From NCBI GenBank assembly GCA_937916485.1, contig CALFSV010000042.1, forward strand, positions 1 through 63,347: a DNA stretch of 63,347 nt. The letters are read 5' to 3'. The notes beneath the pieces are model-generated. The model was not told where the DNA came from. It saw only the letters and a program-made list of their open reading frames with translations, and ran no database searches. A program made the translations under genes and the position numbers. The stretch comes from an uncultured Paracoccaceae bacterium. Lineage in GTDB: Bacteria; Pseudomonadota; Alphaproteobacteria; Rhodobacterales; Rhodobacteraceae. This document shows, piece after piece, positions 1 through 7,244 of the stretch. Position 1 is the stretch's first letter. Every line of letters begins with the position of its first letter.

Positions 1-55
1 AACCGCGGACCTACTGATTACAAATCAGTTGCTCTACCAGCTGAGCTATAGGGGC
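1..55 (-). tRNA. tRNA-Thr(TGT), 3' part outside the window
   Basis: On the minus strand the sequence starts GCCCCTATAGCTCAGC, a tRNA acceptor and D-arm opening. An anticodon stem ACTGA/TCAGT follows, closing the loop TTTGTAA with anticodon TGT (Thr). The D arm, anticodon arm and start of the variable region are present. The T arm and 3' end lie left of base 1, so the gene is partial. Confidence 0.95.
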
Positions 56-103
56 CTTTCGGCAAGCCTTTACTAGGACATGTTGCGACGTGCAAGCCCT
101 TGA

Positions 104-1789
104 TCAGCGATTGGCGCGGGCGAGGAATGCGACAGCGATCAGGCCAACGAGCGTGATGGAAAGCGCGGCGGGTGCGGCCTCGGCCAGGTTTTCGAGGCTG
201 GCCTTGGAATGGACCCGGGTCGCGAGGGTGTCATAGTTGAACGGACGCAAAAGCAGGGTCGCCGGAAGCTCTTTCACGCAGTCCACAAAAACCAGCAAAA
301 GCGCCGAGCCGAGCGAGGCTCGCAGCAAGGGCGCGTGGACGTGGCGCAGGGTGCCGCCTGCTGTTTGCCCCAAGGACCGCGCCGCCATCGGCAGGCTGGG
401 CGGGACGCGCCCAAGGGCAGCGTCTGCGGTGCCTTGGGCGATCGCAAAGAACCGCACGAAATAGGCCAGAACGAGGGCGAAGGCGGTGCCGGTCAACAAC
501 AGGCCCGGGTCATTGCCCGTCATCGCAAAGATGGCGTCCGCAACCCGGTTATCCAGCGCAGCCAGCGGGATCAGGATGCCGAGGCCAAGCACAGCCCCTG
601 GCGCGGCATAGCCGATTGCCGTGACGGGCAGCAAAAGAACCGGCAACCGCCGCCCGGACATCCGTACTCCGTAGACCATGAAAACCGCCGCCAGAACGGT
701 CAGGATTGCCGCCGCCGACCCAACCGTCAGGGTGTGGAATAGCGCCCGGGCCAACCCCGGCCGAACCCATTCCTGCGCGTCGAAGGCATGGCTAAGCAGG
801 ACAGAAACCGGCAAGACAAACCCCACCGCAAAGGGAACAAAGCAGGCCACAAAGGCAACCACAGACCGCCACCCGGACAATTGGTAGGCCTGAACCGGTC
901 GCTGCCCTCGGGCCGTGCTAAAGAACCTAATCTTGCGCCGATTTATCTTTTCCAAGGTGACCAGCAACACGATCAGGACCAGCACACATGTCGCGATCTG
1001 GGCGGCTCCGCCCAGGTTTCCGGCCTGCAACCACACGCTGAAAATGCCGGTTGTGAGGGTCTGTACGGCAAAGTAGTCGACGGTGCCAAAGTCGTTGACC
1101 GTCTCCATCATGGCGACGGCCACACCCGCCGCGATCGCGGGCCGGGCCAGCGGAAGGCCAACCCGGAAGAAGCGGCCCAAGGGCCCGACACCAAGCGCAC
1201 GGGCCACTTCGTAGCCCGCCCCGGACTGTTCGCGGAACGCCGCCCTGGCCAGCAGATAGACGTATGGGTACAGAGCCGCACTCAGCACCAGGATCGCCGC
1301 GCCGCGCGTTCTGACCTGGGGGAACCAATAATCCTGCGAATTCGTCCAGCCAAAGACCTGCCGCATGGCGGTTTGCAGGGGACCCGCATACTCTAGGAAA
1401 TCGACGAGGGCATAGGCGCCGACATAGGCCGGCACGGCTAGCGGCAGCAACAGCGCCCATTGCAGCCAGCCCCGTCCGGGAAATCGGTACATGGAGACGA
1501 TCCACGCCGCCCCTGTCCCGACACAGGCCGTCAGAAGCCCTACCCCGAACATCAGAATGACCGTGTTGCCAACATAACGCGGCAAGGTTGTCGCCAAAAG
1601 ATGCGGCCAGACGTTCTCGCTTGGCGTCATGGCGAGCCATAGGACAGCCACCACGGGCAACAGCACAAGGGCTGCGATCAGCGCCGAACCGACGGACCAG
1701 ACCCCGGGCCAGCCCCTGTTCGTGCGAAGGCCAAGCCTGTGCAACAGACCGGGCGGGTCAAAAGTATTCTGAGGCAAATGGTCGGACAT
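104..1789 (-). CDS. fbpB: Iron(III)-type ABC transporter permease (FbpB/SfuB-like, two fused permease halves)
   Basis: This 561-residue inner-membrane protein is built mostly of hydrophobic helices. It carries two binding-protein-dependent permease domains in tandem, as in FbpB/SfuB ferric-iron importers. Each half has a cytoplasmic EAA-type loop: EVARALGVGPLGRF around residue 195 and a second around ARSLGQTAGGTLRHV near residue 470. In this family the fused permease moves Fe3+, or sometimes another cation or thiamine, delivered by a periplasmic binding protein and powered by a separate ATPase. Neither partner gene is adjacent here, so the substrate is an inference. It is divergent from the gene at 1901 and ends about 50 bases from tRNA-Thr. 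Confidence 0.85.
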   Translation of the reverse strand: MSDHLPQNTFDPPGLLHRLGLRTNRGWPGVWSVGSALIAALVLLPVVAVLWLAMTPSENVWPHLLATTLPRYVGNTVILMFGVGLLTACVGTGAAWIVSMYRFPGRGWLQWALLLPLAVPAYVGAYALVDFLEYAGPLQTAMRQVFGWTNSQDYWFPQVRTRGAAILVLSAALYPYVYLLARAAFREQSGAGYEVARALGVGPLGRFFRVGLPLARPAIAAGVAVAMMETVNDFGTVDYFAVQTLTTGIFSVWLQAGNLGGAAQIATCVLVLIVLLVTLEKINRRKIRFFSTARGQRPVQAYQLSGWRSVVAFVACFVPFAVGFVLPVSVLLSHAFDAQEWVRPGLARALFHTLTVGSAAAILTVLAAVFMVYGVRMSGRRLPVLLLPVTAIGYAAPGAVLGLGILIPLAALDNRVADAIFAMTGNDPGLLLTGTAFALVLAYFVRFFAIAQGTADAALGRVPPSLPMAARSLGQTAGGTLRHVHAPLLRASLGSALLLVFVDCVKELPATLLLRPFNYDTLATRVHSKASLENLAEAAPAALSITLVGLIAVAFLARANR

Positions 1790-1900
1790 AGCATCGGCGT
1801 AACCGAAAGCGGTTTCACTGTCCAGAAAGGGTCTTATACTATACCGACGACGAGCGCGTCATGAGAGCGCGCCGGAATGTTCGGCCAGGCAGGACCAGAA

Positions 1901-2776
1901 ATGCAGATCGTCTTTCATATTGGTGCCAATTGCACGGATGGGGACAGACTCGTCCGGTCACTTGTCAAGAACAGCGACGCCCTTGCCCCGCAAGGGGTCA
2001 GCATCCCGCCTCACGCCCGGTACCGCAAGCTGCTTCGCGAAACAATTCAAAGCCTTGCGGGAAGCACGCCCGCACCCGACACCCGCGACATTCTGGTCGA
2101 TGAGATCATCGAAGATACAGACGCTGACCGGCTTGTGATGAGCAACTCTACCTTCATTTGCCTGCCCCCCCGGGTGTTTGAAGGCGGGCAGTTCTACGGT
2201 TTGCTGGAAATGAAAATTCGGGCACTGACGATGTTGTTCCCGAAAGATGACATTGAACTGTTTCTGGCGCTGCGAAATCCGGCGACCTTTATTCCGGCGG
2301 TTTTCGAACAGGCCCGAACCAAGAATTTCGGCGCTTTCATGGATGGGGTCGATCCGACCTCGCTGCGCTGGTCTCAGGTCATCACCCGGATCCGCACCAT
2401 CGCCCCGACCGCCAAGGTGACCGTCTGGTGCAATGAGGACACCCCCCTGATCTGGGGCGATATCCTGAAACAGATGATCGGTGATGCAGCCCCCGTGCGG
2501 CCGATCGGAGAGTTTGACCTCCTGGCCACCATCATGAGCCCCGAAGGGATGAGCCGCTTCCAGGCCTATCTCGCGACCCGCCCGCCCAAGACAGACCTGC
2601 AGATGCGGCGGGTGATCGCGGCCTTTCTGGACAAATATGCCCTGCACGACGAGGTGGAAGAAGAGGTGGACCTGCCCGGCTGGGACGCCCACCTGGTCGA
2701 CCATCTGACCCGCATCTACGAAGACGACGTCAAACACATCGCAGGTTTGGAGGGCGTGACCTTTTTGGAGCCTTGA
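1901..2776 (+). CDS. Uncharacterised protein, sulfotransferase-like fold suspected
   Basis: A 291-residue soluble protein with no signal peptide or membrane segment. I chose the ATG at 1901 because an AGGA motif sits 7 bases upstream; an in-frame ATG at 1877 is also possible. The N-terminus (VFHIGANCTDGDRLVRSL) resembles the opening strand and loop of sulfotransferases (LHIGxHKTGT), but the phosphate-binding lysine/threonine signature is absent. LALRNPATFIPAVFEQ looks like the RDPxxxxxS region that binds PAPS in that fold. These similarities suggest a degenerate sulfotransferase relative rather than an active enzyme. No operon partner is visible: the next gene is convergent. The function is unknown. 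Confidence 0.75.
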   Translation: MQIVFHIGANCTDGDRLVRSLVKNSDALAPQGVSIPPHARYRKLLRETIQSLAGSTPAPDTRDILVDEIIEDTDADRLVMSNSTFICLPPRVFEGGQFYGLLEMKIRALTMLFPKDDIELFLALRNPATFIPAVFEQARTKNFGAFMDGVDPTSLRWSQVITRIRTIAPTAKVTVWCNEDTPLIWGDILKQMIGDAAPVRPIGEFDLLATIMSPEGMSRFQAYLATRPPKTDLQMRRVIAAFLDKYALHDEVEEEVDLPGWDAHLVDHLTRIYEDDVKHIAGLEGVTFLEP

Positions 2777-2806
2777 GAGGCCGCCCGAAAGATCAAGCCC
2801 CCACGA

Positions 2807-3064
2807 TCACATGCCCAGCGCGGCCATGTACATTTCCAGCACGGCTTCTTCTTCGGCCAGATCGTCCTTGTCACGCTTGCGCATGGCCACGATCTTGCGC
2901 AAGACCTTGGTGTCATAGCCCCGGCCCTTGGCCTCGGCCATCACTTCTTTCTGCGCATCGGCGATGTCTTTCTTTTCCGCCTCCAAACGCTCGTAGCGTT
3001 CGACGAACTGCCGAAGCTCCTCGCCCGCAACTGAGGCCGCACCTTCGGTCACAACATCGCTCAT
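2807..3064 (-). CDS. gapR: GapR-like nucleoid-associated protein (DUF2312)
   Basis: An 85-residue, highly charged helical protein matching the DUF2312/GapR family in length and pattern. It has a coiled-coil N-terminal half (RQFVERYERLEAEKKDI) and a basic C-terminal stretch (RKIVAMRKRDKDD). In Caulobacter, GapR binds AT-rich, overtwisted DNA ahead of replication and transcription machinery. A reading frame continues upstream to 3184, but the start at 3064 has a strong AGGAG motif 8 bases upstream and fits the family length, so I prefer it. It is divergent from the small membrane protein at 3200. Confidence 0.9.
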   Translation of the reverse strand: MSDVVTEGAASVAGEELRQFVERYERLEAEKKDIADAQKEVMAEAKGRGYDTKVLRKIVAMRKRDKDDLAEEEAVLEMYMAALGM

Positions 3065-3199
3065 CGGTCTACTCTCCTGCTGGTGGTCCGGCCCCTTCCC
3101 TAGCCTGAGGTCCGCGGCATCGCAAGCGACGGTGTGCCCCGGCTTGCGCTGGGCTGCCCGCTTGGGTAGGTCGGTCCGGGACAAAGGCAGGAGAACGCG

Positions 3200-3415
3200 A
3201 TGGAATGGCTGGTCTGGATCGGCGCAGCGACGACCCTTGTCGGGTTTGTCGGCATTCTTTGGAGCATTTTTGCCGTGATGCGGGCCCGCAGAGCCGGGCT
3301 GGATGACGAAGGTCTCAGGGCGCGGATGGGTAAGGTGCTGCCTGTGAATATCGTGGCCCTTTTCCTATCCTTCCTGGGTCTCATGATGGTTGTTGTGGGC
3401 GTTATCCTCGGCTGA
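3200..3415 (+). CDS. Small two-helix membrane protein, unknown function
   Basis: A 71-residue protein with two predicted membrane helices (about residues 4-26 and 48-70) joined by a short basic loop (RARRAGLDDEGLRARMGK). The start is well supported by AGGAG eight bases upstream. Its last 51 bases overlap the 3' end of the convergent enoyl-CoA hydratase gene. Small proteins of this shape are common and poorly characterised in Rhodobacterales. I see no motif that suggests a function. Confidence 0.7.
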   Translation: MEWLVWIGAATTLVGFVGILWSIFAVMRARRAGLDDEGLRARMGKVLPVNIVALFLSFLGLMMVVVGVILG

Positions 3416-4759
3416 CACCGCGTCGAAGCCGCCGGCCACCTGCGCTGCGCGGACAAGGATCGTCGAGGGGGCCCAGACCCGGTCCTGAGGCAACCAGCCG
3501 CGCAACTCTCGCAGCATTCTGGGCAGGCCCGCGGTATGGGCCGCCCGCATCGGCCCACCATCGCGCCTTGGATAGCCCATGCCATAGATGGCAAGGGCAT
3601 CCACGTCCCCCGCCCGCGCCACCTTGCCAGCATCTAGAAGGCGCGCGCCTTCCGCCAATAAGGCGCCAAGCACCCTGGGGCGCACTCGATCATCGACAGG
3701 TCCCGCAAGCGTGCCGCCAAACGGGCCAGAGCCAAAGCCCCAGTCGACGAATGCCCGGTCGATGGAATCCTCGGATATGCCCTGCCCTACAAGCCAGGCT
3801 ATCGCACGATCCTGCGCCGAGAATAGCCGGGCCACCAAGGCCTGACCGGCCTCGGTCGGGCGCCTTTTGCCGGTATCGTCCAGTGCAAGAAGCTCTTTCG
3901 CTACCTGCCGCTCAGCCTGGAAAATGTGGCGCAGGGCAATGCTTTGGGGGTGGCTGAAACAATCCTCGAAGGCAGCAAGCTCAAATTCCAGCGCCGCCTC
4001 ATAGGGCAGCAAAAGTGCGGCCTCGACACAGTCCACGATTGATGTTGCGGCCATCAGCGCCTTTGGGCCGAGCGCCTTGCGGGTCGCGGCAATCGTCTTG
4101 ATGACCTCGCTGGCCTGACCAATGCGGGCATAGCCGCCTTCGGACCGGCGGGGGCCCAGCGGCTCACCCACCACGCCAAGGGCATACGCATGGGCGGCAG
4201 AGCCTGCGTCGCCCTGCACGATCCCGTCGATCAGCCCGATGGACTGGGCGGTTTCGGCCGGTACCGGTTTGCCCGACAGCAGCATACGCAGGGCGGCATC
4301 GGCCCCGACAAACCGGGGCAACCGCTGGGTCCCTCCCCCCCCGGGCAAAAGCCCCATGCTGATCTCAGTAAAGGCGATGGCGCTGCCGGAAACGGCAAGG
4401 CGGTAGTGTGCGGACAACGCCAGCTGTGCCCCCGCGGCATGGGCCGGTCCTTGCAAAAGGACGACGACAGGCTTGCTGCAGGTTTCGATCCGCTGGCACA
4501 GAACAGCCAGGGTCGGCGCCCGCTTTTGCGCCTTGCCGAAAACACCCAGATCCACACCGACCGAGAAAACCGGCCCTTCTGCCATGATGACGATGGCGTC
4601 AACATCGGGATTGGCATCATATTGATCGATGCTGTCCCACAGTGCCGCACGAAGCGCGCCGCCAAGCGCATTTACCGGCCCATGGTTCAAAGAGACCATC
4701 GCAACACGCTGAGCCACCGTCGTCTGCAAAGGTTGGGAGGCCTGAGATTGTGTCGTCAT
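3365..4759 (-). CDS. Enoyl-CoA hydratase fused to 3-hydroxyacyl-CoA dehydrogenase C-terminal domain, no Rossmann domain
   Basis: A 464-residue protein. Residues 10-200 form a crotonase domain with an oxyanion-type segment (FSVGVDL) and the GLLPGGGGTQRLPR stretch. Of the two catalytic glutamates of enoyl-CoA hydratases, one is kept (Glu132 in TEISMG) and the other appears replaced by glutamine (Gln112 in GAQLAL). In FadB/FadJ or peroxisomal MFE1 proteins the linker leads into an NAD-binding Rossmann domain (GxGxMG). Here the chain goes from KRRPTEAGQAL straight into segments resembling the dehydrogenase C-terminal helical domain (DRAFVDWGFGSGPFG, ARAGDVDALAIYGMGYPRR). It may be a scaffold, isomerase or CoA-binding protein rather than a dehydrogenase. 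The start at 4759 is preferred because of a GAGGG motif; an in-frame ATG lies at 4786. Confidence 0.8.
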   Translation of the reverse strand: MTTQSQASQPLQTTVAQRVAMVSLNHGPVNALGGALRAALWDSIDQYDANPDVDAIVIMAEGPVFSVGVDLGVFGKAQKRAPTLAVLCQRIETCSKPVVVLLQGPAHAAGAQLALSAHYRLAVSGSAIAFTEISMGLLPGGGGTQRLPRFVGADAALRMLLSGKPVPAETAQSIGLIDGIVQGDAGSAAHAYALGVVGEPLGPRRSEGGYARIGQASEVIKTIAATRKALGPKALMAATSIVDCVEAALLLPYEAALEFELAAFEDCFSHPQSIALRHIFQAERQVAKELLALDDTGKRRPTEAGQALVARLFSAQDRAIAWLVGQGISEDSIDRAFVDWGFGSGPFGGTLAGPVDDRVRPRVLGALLAEGARLLDAGKVARAGDVDALAIYGMGYPRRDGGPMRAAHTAGLPRMLRELRGWLPQDRVWAPSTILVRAAQVAGGFDAVSAEDNAHNNHHETQEG

Positions 4760-5044
4760 TTTCGTCCCTCTTCCATCACCCGGCAACGAGAACTGTGCCG
4801 CGGACCTGCGTCCTCAACCACCGCGCACCTGTCCCAATTTGCTGCAAAAGCCCCGGCCCGCCAGCCAAGACTATGCCAACAATTGTATCTATACTCTGAA
4901 AGAAGGTCCAAAAAGAGGCAAAGGTCCAGCGTTCAATTGTGGTACTTTGGCGTTGAAATGGCCGTATTGGGTCACTCTTGCTTGCCAAAACGTGCTTTGA
5001 ACCTTCGATCAGGGCCGTCACAGGACGTCGCTTGTCACGCGTCG

Positions 5045-5431
5045 CTATACTCTGGGACAAAACACTTCGTAAAGGCGTTCAAGGATGGGACGCACCCTGG
5101 GGTCGGCCAGTTGGTACCGGATTGTCCGCCCATCGCGGCTGCAGGACACAAGGCCCTCGGTGCGCATCCGGGCCAGTTGACCCGAAACGTAGGACTGGCT
5201 TGCCCCCAGCTTTTCTTCAAGTTCACCAACCGATTGCTCTCCCGGTACCAGCGCGCACAGCAGGCGAAGGCGCGCAGGGTTTGCCAGCACCTTTAGGACA
5301 TCCGCCGCCGCGTCCGCCGCCCGGTCCATCTCGGCGGGATCCATATCGGCCATGTTCTGCACAGCCGGACCTTGGTTCGCATGGTCCTGCCGAGCAATTT
5401 CCGCCAATGGTGTGAGAACTGGGTCTGTCAT
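5045..5431 (-). CDS. sqrR: ArsR-family repressor, SqrR/BigR-like persulfide sensor
   Basis: A 128-residue winged-helix regulator with an ArsR core (VLANPARLRLLCAL; recognition helix near SQSYVSGQLARMR). Three cysteines are present: Cys59, Cys97 and Cys125. Cys59 and Cys125 are 66 residues apart, the spacing of the redox pair Cys41/Cys107 in Rhodobacter capsulatus SqrR, and they occupy equivalent positions (LLCAL in the dimer helix, FCP at the end). In that family, sulfane sulfur links the two cysteines and releases DNA. The gene is divergent from a DUF442 gene, a usual target of BigR/SqrR regulators. The start at 5431 gives a normal length; the frame extends upstream to 5545 without a better start. 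Confidence 0.8.
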   Translation of the reverse strand: MTDPVLTPLAEIARQDHANQGPAVQNMADMDPAEMDRAADAAADVLKVLANPARLRLLCALVPGEQSVGELEEKLGASQSYVSGQLARMRTEGLVSCSRDGRTIRYQLADPRVRPILERLYEVFCPRV

Positions 5432-5443
5432 GCAGCAAGAATA

Positions 5444-5464
5444 GTCAGTCAATGGCCTACTGAC
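5444..5464. promoter_or_regulatory. Dyad GTCAGT-N9-ACTGAC between sqrR-like and DUF442 genes
   Basis: Perfect 6-base inverted arms (5444-5449 and 5459-5464) lie about 13 bases upstream of the sqrR-like start codon, in the divergent intergenic region. The position suits an autoregulatory operator, but the arms do not match the SqrR half-site I remember. The regulator assignment is therefore inference. Confidence 0.35.
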
Positions 5465-5510
5465 AACCAAGCTACGTTGCTTTGATCGCTGGACGAGGCA
5501 CGAAGCACGC

Positions 5511-5534
5511 GATATCCACACGTGCATGGATATC
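5511..5534. promoter_or_regulatory. Inverted repeat GATATCCA-N8-TGGATATC spanning the DUF442 start codon
   Basis: Perfect 8-base arms flank an 8-base spacer, and the right arm overlaps the second and third codons of the gene starting at 5526. A protein bound here would block initiation. The spacer matches the N8 spacing recalled for SqrR sites, but the half-sites differ. No Shine-Dalgarno motif is evident just before this start codon. Confidence 0.4.
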
Positions 5535-5951
5535 AGACAAATCACCCCCGCCTATGCCGTCTCACCGCAGATCGCACCCGAAGACATCCCCGCGATCGCT
5601 GCGGCTGGATATACGACGATCCTGTGCAATCGGCCCGATGTCGAAGTCCCCGCAGGATTGCGGGCCGATGACATTCGCCGGGCTGCCGAGGCGGCTGGGC
5701 TGAGCTTTGTCCTGAACCCGGTCACCCATGACGGGCTGAACGAGGAAATGGTCCGCCTCCAGACAGACACGCTTGTCACCTCTGCCGGGCCGGTTCTGGC
5801 CTATTGCGCTTCGGGCACCCGGTCTTCGATCGTGTGGTCCCTTGGGCAGGCGGGCCATATGGCAACGGACGACATCATAGATGCCACGGCGAAAGCTGGC
5901 TATGAATTGAGCGGGCTGCGTCCAAGGCTCGACGCGCTCGCCCAGGGCTAG
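5526..5951 (+). CDS. DUF442 / TIGR01244 sulfurtransferase-phosphatase-like protein
   Basis: A 141-residue protein of the DUF442 family, whose fold resembles dual-specificity phosphatases and which is linked to hydrogen sulfide metabolism. The loop CASGTRSS (Cys94, Arg99) is the expected active-site loop. The beginning (MDIRQITPAYAVSPQI) is closely similar to the second copy at 55686, so the two are paralogues. It is divergent from the SqrR-like repressor, which probably controls it. There is no clear ribosome-binding site, so the message may be leaderless. The stop codon TAG lies inside the hexanucleotide repeat that follows. Confidence 0.85.
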   Translation: MDIRQITPAYAVSPQIAPEDIPAIAAAGYTTILCNRPDVEVPAGLRADDIRRAAEAAGLSFVLNPVTHDGLNEEMVRLQTDTLVTSAGPVLAYCASGTRSSIVWSLGQAGHMATDDIIDATAKAGYELSGLRPRLDALAQG

Positions 5952-5979
5952 GGCTAGGGCTAGGGCTAGGGCTAGGGCA
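5944..5979. repeat. Hexanucleotide tandem repeat (AGGGCT)5 + AGGGCA
   Basis: Five perfect AGGGCT units are followed by one AGGGCA. The array starts in the last sense codons of the DUF442 gene and fills the 31-base gap to the convergent FliM/FliN gene. The DUF442 stop codon is made by the first two units, so changes in copy number should leave the protein unaltered and change only the spacing between the two gene ends. Confidence 0.95.
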
Positions 5980-5982
5980 AGT

Positions 5983-7161
5983 CTAGGGCGACCCGGCCGG
6001 GTCATCCTCCCCCGGCAAGTCTGCAAGGGTGGCCATGTCGATCCCCGGCCAATCCCCCTCCTCTGCCGTGTCAAAGGCGGTCGGCAGATCATCCAGCGCC
6101 GAGATGGCGACATCGGGCTCTTCTCCCTGCCACGAGGAGTCGTCGCCAAAGTCCGGCCTCACCATGTCGATGTCCAGGGCCTGACCGCCCATCAATCCTA
6201 GCGAAGGGTCGGGGATGTCCGGGGCCGCCAGACTGTGAGGCAGGGTTGCCACCTGCGCAAACCGGGTATCGGTCATTTCCATCGGCGGCACCCATTCCAC
6301 CCTGACCGCTCGCAGCCCAGTGACTTGACCCAGCCTTGCCGGGGCAAACACCGCACCATCCGGCCCCTCAAGGCGGAGGGACCGGGTTGTGACGCCGGGA
6401 AGCGGAATCGTCTGACCGACCTTCAGGTTCTCGGCCTCCCGGAGGGGCATGGGCAAGCGGTGAAGGACTGCATGCAACATGGCGGGCGCTTCAAGCACGG
6501 CGTCCCGGAACCTTTCGTTGAAGCCACCCCCGGCGCCAGCGCCCGGCTCAGCGTCGGGCAGAATCCCGTCGCTGGGGTCCTGTTCGGCCGGCAGGATCAG
6601 GATCAGACTGCACTGTCGGTCGACCACCCCCAGGTCCAGCCGGAACCGGACAAGCCGGTAGGTCCGTTCCCGGAACATCAGACCGACCGTCCGGGCATCG
6701 GGCAACGGGCCCGCCACCTCTGCCTCGTCGGTCCAGCCGGACAGGCTATTGCCATCGCTGGCCCTCGTCACCTCGCCCAGGACCCGTTCTGCAAAAGGCA
6801 CGCAAAGGGCGATGTCGCCGGGTGAGGCAGGCCGGTCCGCCGCCACTGTCGGACGCAACCGGCCCAAGGTCACCATCTCAACCACAGCCGCGCGAAGCTG
6901 GGGATCAAGGGCCAGCACGCCTACATTGTCCCCGCGCCGGGTCAGGCCCAGCCGCAGAAGATCGCCGCTAAGGCCGTCCACGATACCCTCCAGACCAAGA
7001 CACTCATCCTCGACCCCAAGAACAGTTAGCGACAGCCCCAGACCACGGTCCGCGGCCCGCGCCATCGCAAGGGCCAAGACCCGCGCGGGGCTAAGGTGCG
7101 CCGGCTCTGGTAAAGGCTCTATCTGACGTAGCAGACGGCGTAGCATCTGATGATTGCTCAT
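5983..7161 (-). CDS. FliM/FliN-family flagellar motor switch (C-ring) protein
   Basis: A 392-residue protein whose clearest feature is a SpoA-type surface-presentation domain around residues 245-310 (ENLKVGQTIPLPG, then RLEGPDGAVFAPARLGQVTG). This is the FliN-like beta domain that builds the C-ring controlling flagellar rotation. The middle resembles the CheC-like part of FliM but is divergent. A long acidic tail follows (residues 320-392). No other flagellar gene is in the window, so it stands apart from the main cluster. The start at 7161 (GGGGA upstream) is preferred over an in-frame ATG at 7230. Confidence 0.75.
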   Translation of the reverse strand: MSNHQMLRRLLRQIEPLPEPAHLSPARVLALAMARAADRGLGLSLTVLGVEDECLGLEGIVDGLSGDLLRLGLTRRGDNVGVLALDPQLRAAVVEMVTLGRLRPTVAADRPASPGDIALCVPFAERVLGEVTRASDGNSLSGWTDEAEVAGPLPDARTVGLMFRERTYRLVRFRLDLGVVDRQCSLILILPAEQDPSDGILPDAEPGAGAGGGFNERFRDAVLEAPAMLHAVLHRLPMPLREAENLKVGQTIPLPGVTTRSLRLEGPDGAVFAPARLGQVTGLRAVRVEWVPPMEMTDTRFAQVATLPHSLAAPDIPDPSLGLMGGQALDIDMVRPDFGDDSSWQGEEPDVAISALDDLPTAFDTAEEGDWPGIDMATLADLPGEDDPAGSP

Positions 7162-7244
7162 ATTCCCCAACTGATCCGGACTCTGGCCACGCCCCTGGCG
7201 CTGCAACGTTAGCGCGGGAATAGTTAGCAACGGGCTAACAGCGC

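Noticed and set aside
4776..5060. Possible 94-residue gene between the sqrR-like gene and the hydratase fusion
   Set aside because: It has a hydrophobic patch but no ribosome-binding site or recognisable family, and it overlaps the leader of the hydratase fusion. It is possible but not supported.
5944..5979. CRISPR or telomere-like function for the hexanucleotide array
   Set aside because: It has six-base units without spacers and no cas genes, and it sits between convergent chromosomal genes. It is a simple microsatellite.
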